A stretch of 9,047 nucleotides of DNA from Candidatus Zhuqueibacterota bacterium (GCA_003644825.1 QNDJ01000043.1:1-9047), one strand, 5' to 3'; counted from the stretch's first letter, positions 1 through 8,875 are shown. Numbers and translations are program-made. Notes: a model not told the origin generated them from the sequence alone.

Positions 1-22
1 CTCTTATTTCTTTAGGATCCAT
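1..22 (-). CDS. 5' end of an unidentified gene running out of the window
   Basis: On the minus strand an ATG at 22-20 is followed by an open frame reading MDPKEIR before the window ends. A purine-rich GGGGGTG (minus strand, positions 31-25) lies two bases before the ATG and can serve as a ribosome-binding site. The putative gene has the same direction as ligA and starts about 85 bases after the ligA stop, so the two may be co-transcribed. Seven residues are too few to name a product. The start resembles the N-termini of some biotin carboxyl carrier proteins (AccB), but this is only a passing similarity. The intervening bases 23-107 are almost pure A/T and show no strong terminator hairpin. 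Confidence 0.35.
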
Positions 23-107
23 TGCACCCCCAAATTCTAATTTTAATTTTTCTAAATTTAAAAAATTTAATAATTATTTTAATCAATGTCAATTTAAAAT
101 TTCTAAA

Positions 108-2150
<2,043 letters not shown>

Positions 2151-2211
2151 TTAAAAATTCCCTTAAAATGAAATTTAACATTTAAAAAATAATTTTTCAA
2201 ATGTTTTGTTT

Positions 2212-2240
2212 AATATAGTCTTCCTTCTCATATATGTTGA
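2212..2240 (-). promoter_or_regulatory. Candidate sigma-70-type promoter for ligA
   Basis: On the minus strand TCAACA (2240-2235, four of six matches to TTGACA) is followed after exactly 17 bases by TATATT (2217-2212, five of six matches to TATAAT). The transcript would start near 2205, about 80 bases before the ligA ATG. Spacing and position are good, but the surrounding sequence is so A/T-rich that a chance match is quite possible. Confidence 0.3.
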
Positions 2241-2252
2241 TGGCTAAAAGTA

Positions 2253-2262
2253 TACTCGAGTA
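2253..2262. promoter_or_regulatory. Perfect 10-base palindrome, possible operator
   Basis: TACTCGAGTA is perfectly self-complementary and stands out as a GC-containing core in an almost pure A/T gap. It lies between the two candidate divergent promoters, about 28 bases upstream of the -35 element of the operon promoter. A dimeric regulator could bind there, but there is only one copy and no regulator gene in the window. Confidence 0.2.
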
Positions 2263-2290
2263 ATAAAAAAAGAAAAATCTTAAAATCTTA

Positions 2291-2319
2291 TTGATTGAAG
2301 AAAAATTTATTTATATATT
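2291..2319 (+). promoter_or_regulatory. Candidate sigma-70-type promoter for the sugar operon
   Basis: TTGATT (2291-2296, four of six matches to TTGACA) is followed after exactly 17 bases by TATATT (2314-2319, five of six matches to TATAAT). Transcription from here would give a leader of roughly 115 bases before the DoxX start, containing the hairpin at 2403-2430. A perfect TATAAT at 2338-2343 lies nearby but has no -35 partner at a usual distance. The call rests on consensus and spacing only. Confidence 0.35.
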
Positions 2320-2402
2320 ATTAACTGAATTTTCATATATAATATTACGCATACACGATATATATCCTGCCAATGTCAAAAATCGATTATAAATTTTCTT
2401 CA

Positions 2403-2430
2403 TTAGTTAAAAAAATAATTTTTAAACTAA
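2403..2430 (+). promoter_or_regulatory. AU-rich hairpin or dyad abutting the first operon ribosome-binding site
   Basis: Positions 2403-2414 pair with 2419-2430: TTAGTT with AACTAA, then a single A-A mismatch, then AAAAA with TTTTT, around a four-base loop. That gives eleven base pairs with one mismatch. The right arm ends at 2430, and the weak Shine-Dalgarno AAGGG (2429-2433) overlaps its last two bases, nine bases before the ATG at 2443. In RNA it could limit access to the ribosome-binding site. In DNA the same dyad could be an operator. It has only two G-C pairs' worth of strength (one G-C pair in the stem), so RNA stability would be low. It is not a terminator because no U-tract follows. 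Confidence 0.3.
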
Positions 2431-2442
2431 GGGTTAATTACA

Positions 2443-2958
2443 ATGCAAAAAGAAATTACACTTGGTCAAATGGATTTACCGAATTATAGAAATGTTCAAC
2501 TAACAATTCTTGTAATTTTAAGGGTTCTTATTGGTTGGCATTTTCTATATGAGGGGGTAGTAAAACTGCTTAGCCCTTACTGGTCTTCGGTAGGGTATCT
2601 TCTGGAAGCAAAGGGTATATTTTCCGGGTTATTTAACTGGATAACAGCCAGTTCAACTGCAATTAGAGTAGTAGATTTTTTAAATATCTGGGGATTGATT
2701 GCAATCGGGCTTGGATTAATATTGGGTTGTTTAACAAGAGCTGCAAGTATAGCAGGTATAATTCTATTGGGTTTATATTATGTGGCAAATCCACCATTTG
2801 TTGGGTTTAAATACTCATTTCCAACAGAGGGGAGTTATTTGATAGTAAATAAAAACTTAATAGAGATTTTTGCTCTTGCAGTGTTAACAGTATTTCCAAC
2901 TGGTAAAATAATCGGACTCGATAGGTTAATATTTTATAAAAAGAAATCTGCTGGATAA
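2443..2958 (+). CDS. DoxX-family integral membrane protein
   Basis: The 171-residue product is very hydrophobic, with about four membrane segments (roughly 18-38, 79-96, 100-118 and 133-152) and a basic tail ending in YKKKSAG. The first helix carries the DoxX-type pattern LRVLIGWHFLYEGVVKL (arginine in the helix, then GxxFxxEGxxKL). DoxX relatives include the small subunit of thiosulfate:quinone oxidoreductase and various membrane proteins of unknown or redox function. The gene is first in a run of five, 54 bases before a Tat-type oxidoreductase. By inference it may pass electrons from that exported enzyme to the quinone pool, but no cofactor-binding residues can be identified here. The ribosome-binding site (AAGGG, 2429-2433) is weaker than those of its neighbours. 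The family call is good; the role is open. Confidence 0.85.
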   Translation: MQKEITLGQMDLPNYRNVQLTILVILRVLIGWHFLYEGVVKLLSPYWSSVGYLLEAKGIFSGLFNWITASSTAIRVVDFLNIWGLIAIGLGLILGCLTRAASIAGIILLGLYYVANPPFVGFKYSFPTEGSYLIVNKNLIEIFALAVLTVFPTGKIIGLDRLIFYKKKSAG

Positions 2959-3012
2959 AAATTTAGCTTTTTGTAGCTTTTATCAAGAGTTATAAAATCT
3001 GGAGGAATTAAA

Positions 3013-4575
3013 ATGAGTCAGGAACCAAAGGAAAATAATAAAAAAACAGGTGAAGAACCCGATGAGGGTTCTATTGGAAGAAGAGATTTATTAAAGGGGC
3101 TTGCTACAATACCTGTTATAGGGGTTTTTCTGTACAGTTTGTTTAAGAAGAGGTCCTATGATAAACGTATAAAGAAGAGTATTTTTGAAGAATTAGGTTT
3201 AAGTAGAGAGGCTCCGGCTGTTCTTCCAAAATATACTATGAAAAAGCCCGGTCAGTTGATAAGATTAGGGATTATAGGTTTTGGTGGAAGGGGGGAAGCT
3301 CTTGTTAGGTCTTCTGGTTTTGCCCATCCCGATTGGATTGAAAAGAAAAAGAAAGATGCTCTGAAAAACAAAAGAGACAAAACATTAAAGCATTTTTTAG
3401 AACAGGAGGACCTTAATATTGTTTACAATGGGGTTTGTGATGTTTTTGATATTCGGGCAGAAAGAGGTTTAGCCACTGCTGGAAAATCAGCAAAAAGATA
3501 TATTCACTATCAGGAACTGCTGGCAAGTAAAGATATTGATGCAGTAATTATTGCTACTCCAGACCACTGGCATGCCCGGATGGTTATCGATGCAGCTAAA
3601 GCCGGAAAGCATGTTTATGTTGAAAAATGTATGACGAGAACTGTTGATGAAGTTTACAGGGTTGTTGATGCAGTTAAAAAAAGTAATATAGTTTTTCAAC
3701 TGGGTCACCAGGGAAGAGAAGCTGAAAGTTATATTAAGGCAAGAGAAATTATGAAGAAAAATATTCTTGGTAAGGTGACACTGGTTGTAACATCTACAAA
3801 TAGAAATGACCCCAATGGTGCCTGGGTATATAAAATTCATAAAGATGCTAGCCCGAAAAATATTGATTGGGAACAGTTTCTTGGGCCTGCACCCAGAAGA
3901 CCGTTCAGCCTGGAAAGATTTTTCAGATGGAGATGCTGGTATGATTATGGAACGGGATTATCAGGCGACCTTTTCACGCATGAGTATGATGCTGTTAACC
4001 AGATTATGGATTTAGGAATACCGAGGTCTGCAGTGGCTTCTGGAGGAATTTACTTTTTCAAAGATGGAAGGGATGTTCCGGATGTTTATCAGGTTGTTTA
4101 TGAATATCCTGATAAGGACCTTACTCTTGTTTACAGTGCGACCCTTGCAAGTGAAAAAAGACGAGGTAAAGTTTTTATGGGACACGATGCATCTATGGAA
4201 GTGGGGGGAAGTTTAACTGTGACAGTTGATCCCAGGTCTACAAAGTATAAAAAGAAAATAGAAGAAGGTATTATAGACCTGTCTCTTCCACTGTTTGTTT
4301 ACAGCCCCGGTTTAAAAGGTATTGATGTTGTTACATCTGCTACCGAAAAATATTTTGCAGGAAGAGGATTAATGTATACTTTTAGAGGTGGAAAAATTGT
4401 TGATACAACCCATTTACATATTAAAAACTGGCTTGATTGTATAAGAAATGGAGGAAAAACAAGCTGTAATATTGATCTGGGATTCCAGGAAGCTATAACT
4501 GCTCACATGGGAACAATATCTTACAGAGAAGGAAGAAAAGTTTACTGGGACCCCGTGAAACAGAAAATAGTATGA
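3013..4575 (+). CDS. Tat-exported Gfo/Idh/MocA-family oxidoreductase
   Basis: This is a NAD(P)-dependent sugar dehydrogenase-type enzyme of 520 residues. A long polar N-region leads to a twin-arginine motif (GRRDLLKG, R23-R24) and a hydrophobic stretch (29-44). No clear AxA cleavage site follows, so the protein may stay anchored at the outer face of the cytoplasmic membrane. The Rossmann domain begins at about 83 with GxGGRG (89-94). ATPDHWHA (181-188) is typical of the family. The usual EKP is EKC (204-206, EKCMT). The C-terminal domain has GDLFTHEYD, with H323 and D326 in the region where the family places its catalytic residues. A charged insert (about 110-135) lies between the first strands. 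GGAGG at 3001-3005 supports the start. In the 3-keto-glycoside route such enzymes oxidise sugar C3; that role is inferred. A GH109-like glycosidase using NAD+ is an alternative. Confidence 0.9.
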   Translation: MSQEPKENNKKTGEEPDEGSIGRRDLLKGLATIPVIGVFLYSLFKKRSYDKRIKKSIFEELGLSREAPAVLPKYTMKKPGQLIRLGIIGFGGRGEALVRSSGFAHPDWIEKKKKDALKNKRDKTLKHFLEQEDLNIVYNGVCDVFDIRAERGLATAGKSAKRYIHYQELLASKDIDAVIIATPDHWHARMVIDAAKAGKHVYVEKCMTRTVDEVYRVVDAVKKSNIVFQLGHQGREAESYIKAREIMKKNILGKVTLVVTSTNRNDPNGAWVYKIHKDASPKNIDWEQFLGPAPRRPFSLERFFRWRCWYDYGTGLSGDLFTHEYDAVNQIMDLGIPRSAVASGGIYFFKDGRDVPDVYQVVYEYPDKDLTLVYSATLASEKRRGKVFMGHDASMEVGGSLTVTVDPRSTKYKKKIEEGIIDLSLPLFVYSPGLKGIDVVTSATEKYFAGRGLMYTFRGGKIVDTTHLHIKNWLDCIRNGGKTSCNIDLGFQEAITAHMGTISYREGRKVYWDPVKQKIV

Positions 4576-4601
4576 TTATTAAATAATATCAGGAGGATTG
4601 A

Positions 4602-5834
4602 ATGGGTGTAAAGTTTCGGCTTGGGCTGATGATGTTTTTGCAGTATGCAATCTGGGGTGCATGGGCACCTCCCCTTTCTGAATATTTACAGAATACACTC
4701 GGGTTTAATGGAACTCAGGTCGGTATAATTTACAGTCTTCTTCCGCTTGCTACTATCATATCGCCTTTTATTGGTGGTCAGGTCGCTGATAGATATTTTG
4801 CCACTCAAAATGTTATAGCATTTTTGCAGTTTATTGGAGGTATTTTTCTTATAATTCTTTCGAGAATCTCAAACTACACGCCTATGATGTGGATGATGCT
4901 TGTGTATTCTCTTTTGTATGCACCGACTCTTGCTCTTACAAATTCTCTTGCTTTTCATCATCTTTCTCAGTCCGATAAAGAATTTGGTTGGATACGGGTC
5001 TGGGGAACAATTGGATGGATTATTGCAGGGCTTATATTATCAGGCTGGAGATATCTTGCAAAAGCTAACACTACATTTGCCTTTCAGGGTGATACCCTTT
5101 TGTTGGCAGGTATATTTTCCATTATTATGGGAATTTTTTCTTTGAAATTACCTCATACTCCTCCCAAAAAGGAAGGAAGTAATCCTCTGGCTTTTGTTGA
5201 AGCAATAAAGATGTTAAAAGATAAAAATTTTCTTGTATTTATTATCATTTCATTTGTAGTTGCTACGGAACTGATGTTTTATTATGTTCTTACGGCTCCA
5301 TTTTTAACATCTGAAAAAATCGGTGTTGCAAGTCAGAGTGTTGCAGGTGTTATGGTTATAGCCCAGATTGCAGAGATTTTTGTTATGGCTTTTGCTTTAC
5401 CTTACTTTTTACCGAAGTTTGGTATTAGAACAACACTTACAATTGGAGTGATAGCCTGGCCTATACGATATATAATTTTTGCTATAGGTTCGCCTGTATG
5501 GCTGGTTATCGCTTCACTTGCACTACATGGTTTATGTTATGTTTTCTTTTTTACGGCATCACAAATCTATGTTGATATGGTAGCACCAAAAGATATAAGA
5601 GCGTCTGCACAGAGCCTGATTGCACTGGTAACTCTGGGTATTGGAATGTATATTGGTAGTATTTTTGCAGGATGGATACAGAACCATTTTTCCGTAATCG
5701 GGGCTCAGGGAAATATAGTAAGTACAAACTGGACTGGGGTTTTTCTTGTTCCCTGCGTTTTAACAATATTATGTGCAGTTGCTTTTATGGTGTTATTTAA
5801 AGAAAAAAGAACTTATGTTACTGCTGAAGCTTAA
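4602..5834 (+). CDS. MFS transporter, NupG-like nucleoside:H+ symporter family
   Basis: A 410-residue carrier with about twelve hydrophobic segments and a charged loop near the middle (about 183-208), as in major facilitator proteins. It resembles E. coli NupG along its length: FLQYAIWGAW (12-21), GIIYSLLPLA followed by GGQVADRYF (41-66), IRVWGTIGW (131-139), IAQIAEIF (253-260) and DIRASAQ (331-337). In this family the symporters bring nucleosides in with protons. Here the neighbours are sugar oxidoreductases and a sugar-processing fusion, so a sugar or keto-sugar product is a likelier cargo than a nucleoside; this is inferred from context. AGGAGG at 4591-4596, five bases before the ATG, is the strongest ribosome-binding site in the window. 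The gene starts 26 bases after the preceding stop. No TonB-dependent receptor accompanies it. Confidence 0.9.
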   Translation: MGVKFRLGLMMFLQYAIWGAWAPPLSEYLQNTLGFNGTQVGIIYSLLPLATIISPFIGGQVADRYFATQNVIAFLQFIGGIFLIILSRISNYTPMMWMMLVYSLLYAPTLALTNSLAFHHLSQSDKEFGWIRVWGTIGWIIAGLILSGWRYLAKANTTFAFQGDTLLLAGIFSIIMGIFSLKLPHTPPKKEGSNPLAFVEAIKMLKDKNFLVFIIISFVVATELMFYYVLTAPFLTSEKIGVASQSVAGVMVIAQIAEIFVMAFALPYFLPKFGIRTTLTIGVIAWPIRYIIFAIGSPVWLVIASLALHGLCYVFFFTASQIYVDMVAPKDIRASAQSLIALVTLGIGMYIGSIFAGWIQNHFSVIGAQGNIVSTNWTGVFLVPCVLTILCAVAFMVLFKEKRTYVTAEA

Positions 5835-5870
5835 TTATAGTTTTTTCCTGGTAAAAAATGGGGGTATATA

Positions 5871-7115
5871 ATGAAAAAGAGATTAGGGATAGGTATTATC
5901 GGTGCAGGGTTTGTGGCAAATTTTCATATAAGGGCATGGGTTGGAGTTCGTCATAGTGATATTCTTGGAATTATTAGCCTTGATGAAAAGGAGTCCGAAA
6001 AAGCTGCAGCCAGCGTAAAGAGGCTTGGAGTAGGTGATGCAACCGTTTATAAATCAATTTCAGAGATGGTTGCAAATCCTGATATTGATGCTATATGGAT
6101 TTGTGCTCCAAACTTCGCCCGGATTGAGGTTATGGAAGAAATTGTTCATACACTGGAAACAGGAAAAGGAAAGTTGATAGGTGTGACCTGCGAAAAACCT
6201 CTTGGAAGGAATGTAGCAGAAGCAAGAAAAATGCTGGAACTTGTTAAAAAAGTGGAACTCCTCGATGGATATCTTGAGAACCAGGTTTTTTCACCTATGG
6301 TAGTTAGGGGAAAGGAGATAATCTGGGCAAGGGGTGCAGCCATTGCTGGAAAACCTTATCTTGCGAGAGCTGCTGAAGAACACAGTGGCCCACATATGCC
6401 TTGGTTCTGGGAAGGTGAGCTACAGGGGGGCGGTGTTCTAAATGATATGATGTGTCATTCTGTAGAAACCGCCCGGTTTCTATTAACACCGCCAGGGGCA
6501 GACCGCACCGTTCTTACACCTAAAAAGGTTACTGCTTATACAAACTGTTTAAAATGGCAACGGCAGAAGTATGCGAGAATACTTGCTGAAAACAGTAGAG
6601 GGAAAACAGATTATATAAATAGACCAGCAGAGGATTTTGCCCGTTCTCTGATTGAATATGCTGATGAAAATGGTGAACCTCTTGTTGTAGAAACAACTAC
6701 TTCCTGGAATTTTGTTGGTGCAGGTCTTCGGCTGAATATGGAATTACTTGGGCCTGAATATTCTCTTTCCATCAATACTCTCGATTCCGGATTAAGAGTA
6801 TTTTTCAGTAGAAATGTAAAGGGGGATGTTGGTGAAGACCTTGTTGAAAAACAGAACGCTGAAACAGGACTTATGCCGGTTGTTGGTAATGAAGCCTTCG
6901 AGTATGGATATGAGGCTGAAGACAGGCATATGGTTGAATCTTTTTTAGCGGGTAAACGACCTGATGAAAACTTCAGTGATGGTTTAAATGTTACCGAGCT
7001 TTTGATGACTGCATATATGAGTGCTGAACAGGAAAAAACTATTGAATTTCCACCACCAAACCTCGATACATTTATTCCTGCTGTTGCAAAAGGGAAATGG
7101 AACCCTAAAAAATAA
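5871..7115 (+). CDS. Cytoplasmic Gfo/Idh/MocA-family oxidoreductase
   Basis: A second NAD(P)-dependent oxidoreductase of the family, 414 residues, only distantly like the one at 3013-4575. It starts directly with the Rossmann strand and glycine-rich loop GIIGAGFVA (8-16), without a signal peptide, so it should be cytoplasmic. CEKPLG (107-112) holds the conserved EKP lysine that the first enzyme keeps in an altered setting. GGGVLNDMMCHSVE (186-199) contains D192 and H196 in the classic catalytic spacing. The C-terminal domain is complete and ends in a basic KGKWNPKK tail. The ribosome-binding site is an unusual run of five G (5860-5864), six bases before the ATG. It lies 36 bases after the MFS gene and so is probably cotranscribed. 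It could reduce an imported 3-keto sugar to the ordinary sugar, or oxidise another sugar or polyol. The family is certain, the substrate is not. Confidence 0.92.
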   Translation: MKKRLGIGIIGAGFVANFHIRAWVGVRHSDILGIISLDEKESEKAAASVKRLGVGDATVYKSISEMVANPDIDAIWICAPNFARIEVMEEIVHTLETGKGKLIGVTCEKPLGRNVAEARKMLELVKKVELLDGYLENQVFSPMVVRGKEIIWARGAAIAGKPYLARAAEEHSGPHMPWFWEGELQGGGVLNDMMCHSVETARFLLTPPGADRTVLTPKKVTAYTNCLKWQRQKYARILAENSRGKTDYINRPAEDFARSLIEYADENGEPLVVETTTSWNFVGAGLRLNMELLGPEYSLSINTLDSGLRVFFSRNVKGDVGEDLVEKQNAETGLMPVVGNEAFEYGYEAEDRHMVESFLAGKRPDENFSDGLNVTELLMTAYMSAEQEKTIEFPPPNLDTFIPAVAKGKWNPKK

Positions 7116-7170
7116 ACAATCAATTAAAAAAATTCCGTTTTTTAGTATACTTAATTAAGAAGGAGTAATA

Positions 7171-8604
7171 ATGAAAATTAAATTTTTTGCAACACTTTTA
7201 TTAGTGTTCAGTTTTTTAGTTCCTACAGCCGGGGGTAGAATTAAGTGCGATGATTACAAGGATGTTAGAATTAAGAAATTTCCTCTTGCTGTTCAGTGCT
7301 GGTCTTTTAGAAAATTTTCATTTTTTGAGACCCTTGATAAAGTAAATGAGCTCGGAATAAAATATCTGGAAGCTTATCCCGGTCAGGTCCTGAGCAAGGA
7401 TATGCCGGATGTTAAATTTAATGAAAATTTATCGGATGAACTCATCAGACTTGTTAAGAAAAAATTGAGAGAACACAATATTAAACTGGTTAATTATGGT
7501 GTTGTTGGCTTCAAAAACACCGAGGAAAGTATGCGGAAAGTGTTTGATTTTGCGCGAAAACTTGGTATTAGAACAATCGTAACTGAACCTCAATTTGAGG
7601 ATTTTGACCTGCTGGAGAGAATGGTAAGAAAATATAATATAAAAATAGCTATTCATAATCATCCAGAACCTTCAAAATATGCACATCCTGAAACAGTTCT
7701 TGAACATGTAAAAGGCAGGGATTTGAGAATTGGTGCCTGTGGAGATACTGGACACTGGATGAGAAGTAAAGTTAAGCCCCTGGATGCTATTAAATTACTA
7801 AAGGGAAGATTAATCAGTTTTCATCTTAAAGACCTTAATGTTTTTGGAGATAAGGAGAATGCCTATGATGTTCCTTATGGAAAGGGAGCAGCAAATATAA
7901 GGGATATCCTTGCAGAGTTAACAAAACAGAATTTCCATGGGTTTCTTTCGATTGAGTATGAAAATCAAAAAGAGGTTGAAAATCCTGTTCCTTCAATTAA
8001 AAAAGGAATAGAGTACATTAAAAGTATAACATATTATCAGGATTATGAAGAAATCCTTAAATGGAATGAATATGAAGGTTATACAAAAGCAGGGTGGAAC
8101 CATTATGGGCCGGGTTATTTTGAACTCGATAGAAAAACAGGTGTACTGAAATCTCACGGAGGTATGGGATTATTATGGTATAGCAGAAAGAAATATAAAA
8201 ATTTTATTCTTGAACTGGATTATAAAGTGGACAGGGTAACATCAAATTCCGGTATTTTTCTGAGGGTGCCAGATGTTCCAACAAGTGATGATTATATTCA
8301 TCACTGTCTTGAAGTTCAGGTTTATGATTGCGGTAAAGGTATTCATAAAACTGGGGCACTGTATGATGGAGAACCGCCAAAAGTTAATGCTTTTAAAGAA
8401 CCAGGAGAATGGAACCACATCAAAATAACTGTAATTGGAAATCATTATAGAGTCGAACTTAATGGTGTTCTGGTGAATGACTGGGATGCAGAACCCCGGG
8501 GAAAAGTAAAAGATTTACCTGATGAAGGTTATGTTGGTGTTCAAAACCACGATTGGTCTTCTTCTGTTTATTACAGAAATATTTTTATTAAGGAATTGAA
8601 ATAA
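7171..8604 (+). CDS. Secreted fusion of a sugar isomerase-like TIM barrel and a DUF1080 (3-keto-glycoside-cleaving) domain
   Basis: The 477-residue product begins with a Sec signal peptide (MKIK, hydrophobic 5-18, cleavage near PTAGG at 18-22). C26 lacks a proper lipobox. Residues about 35-290 form a xylose-isomerase-like (IolE/AP endonuclease 2-type) barrel with a full set of likely metal ligands: E139 in VTEP, D192 and H195 in GDTGH, H218 in SFHLKD and E262 in SIEYE, plus IHNH (161-164). Residues about 300-477 form a DUF1080 beta-sandwich: SGIFLR (360-365), EVQVYD (381-386), TGALYDG (394-400), GEWNHIKIT (412-420) and YVGVQNHDWSSSVYYRNIFI (454-473). DUF1080 proteins are now known to cleave 3-keto-glycosides, and in Bacteroides thetaiotaomicron (as I recall) a separate TIM-barrel protein acts on the eliminated product. 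Both steps on one exported chain would be an efficient arrangement. AAGGAG at 7160-7165 supports the start. Three in-frame TAA codons end the gene. Confidence 0.92.
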   Translation: MKIKFFATLLLVFSFLVPTAGGRIKCDDYKDVRIKKFPLAVQCWSFRKFSFFETLDKVNELGIKYLEAYPGQVLSKDMPDVKFNENLSDELIRLVKKKLREHNIKLVNYGVVGFKNTEESMRKVFDFARKLGIRTIVTEPQFEDFDLLERMVRKYNIKIAIHNHPEPSKYAHPETVLEHVKGRDLRIGACGDTGHWMRSKVKPLDAIKLLKGRLISFHLKDLNVFGDKENAYDVPYGKGAANIRDILAELTKQNFHGFLSIEYENQKEVENPVPSIKKGIEYIKSITYYQDYEEILKWNEYEGYTKAGWNHYGPGYFELDRKTGVLKSHGGMGLLWYSRKKYKNFILELDYKVDRVTSNSGIFLRVPDVPTSDDYIHHCLEVQVYDCGKGIHKTGALYDGEPPKVNAFKEPGEWNHIKITVIGNHYRVELNGVLVNDWDAEPRGKVKDLPDEGYVGVQNHDWSSSVYYRNIFIKELK

Positions 8605-8743
8605 TAATAACTCAAGATTTTATTAACAGATTAAGGTATAAGATATTATCTGTGTTTCTGTCAATCATTTTAATAAGGTAAGATACTGTAATAAGGCATA
8701 TCTGATACTATGTGGAAATTCTTTACGAACGGGTAAAAATCTC

Positions 8744-8756
8744 CATCCTATGGATG
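8744..8756. repeat. 13-base inverted repeat CATCC-TAT-GGATG
   Basis: CATCC and GGATG are perfect complements around TAT. The core TCC-TAT-GGA resembles the core of the GCTCC-TATT-GGAGC elements downstream, so it may be a diverged relative of the same repeat. Short as it is, it could also be chance. Confidence 0.4.
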
Positions 8757-8802
8757 TAATATATCAAGAATTGAAGATATGACATCCTTACTGGAGTTAT
8801 TC

Positions 8803-8822
8803 CATTCCGCTCCTATTGGAGC
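8803..8822 (-). repeat. Palindromic repeat copy 1 (GCTCC-TATT-GGAGC with CATTCC flank)
   Basis: GCTCC and GGAGC (8809-8822) are perfect complements around TATT. The same 14 bases recur exactly at 9034-9047. The flanking CATTCCGCTCCT (8803-8814) recurs at 8976-8987. Read on the minus strand this is GCTCC...GGAGCGGAATG, a form I recall from widespread short intergenic repeats in uncultured bacteria. Confidence 0.65.
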
Positions 8823-8840
8823 TCTCGGTTAAAACCATAC

Positions 8841-8875
8841 CTGTCATTGCGAGTCCTTATGTACGAAGCAATCTT
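8841..8875. repeat. Dispersed-type repeat with GTCATTGCGAG...CGAAGCAATCT ends
   Basis: GTCATTGCGAG (8843-8853) and CGAAGCAATCT (8864-8874) flank a short variable middle. ATTGC (8846-8850) and GCAAT (8868-8872) are inverted to each other. The pair of end words matches an intergenic repeat I recall in many unrelated bacterial genomes, usually with a hairpin in the middle. The element is non-coding here and probably a decayed miniature repeat. Only one copy is visible in the window. Confidence 0.55.

Noticed and set aside
2338-2343. Perfect TATAAT as the operon -10 element
   Set aside because: No -35-like hexamer is found 16 to 18 bases upstream. In such A/T-rich sequence the hexamer is expected by chance. 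TTGATT-N17-TATATT at 2291-2319 is the better pair.
2959-3012. Terminator or separate promoter between the DoxX gene and the first oxidoreductase
   Set aside because: The 54 bases contain only a short direct repeat of TAGCTTTT and no stable hairpin or convincing promoter pair, so the genes are better read as one transcript.
6611-7123. 170-codon minus-strand open frame opposite the second oxidoreductase
   Set aside because: It is antisense to a well-conserved domain and is rich in Ser, Phe and Pro as expected for a shadow. No family motif is visible.
7171-7248. Lipoprotein signal on the TIM-DUF1080 fusion (cysteine at residue 26)
   Set aside because: The residues before the cysteine are RIK, which do not form a lipobox, and the cysteine lies after the likely signal peptidase I site near residues 18-22.
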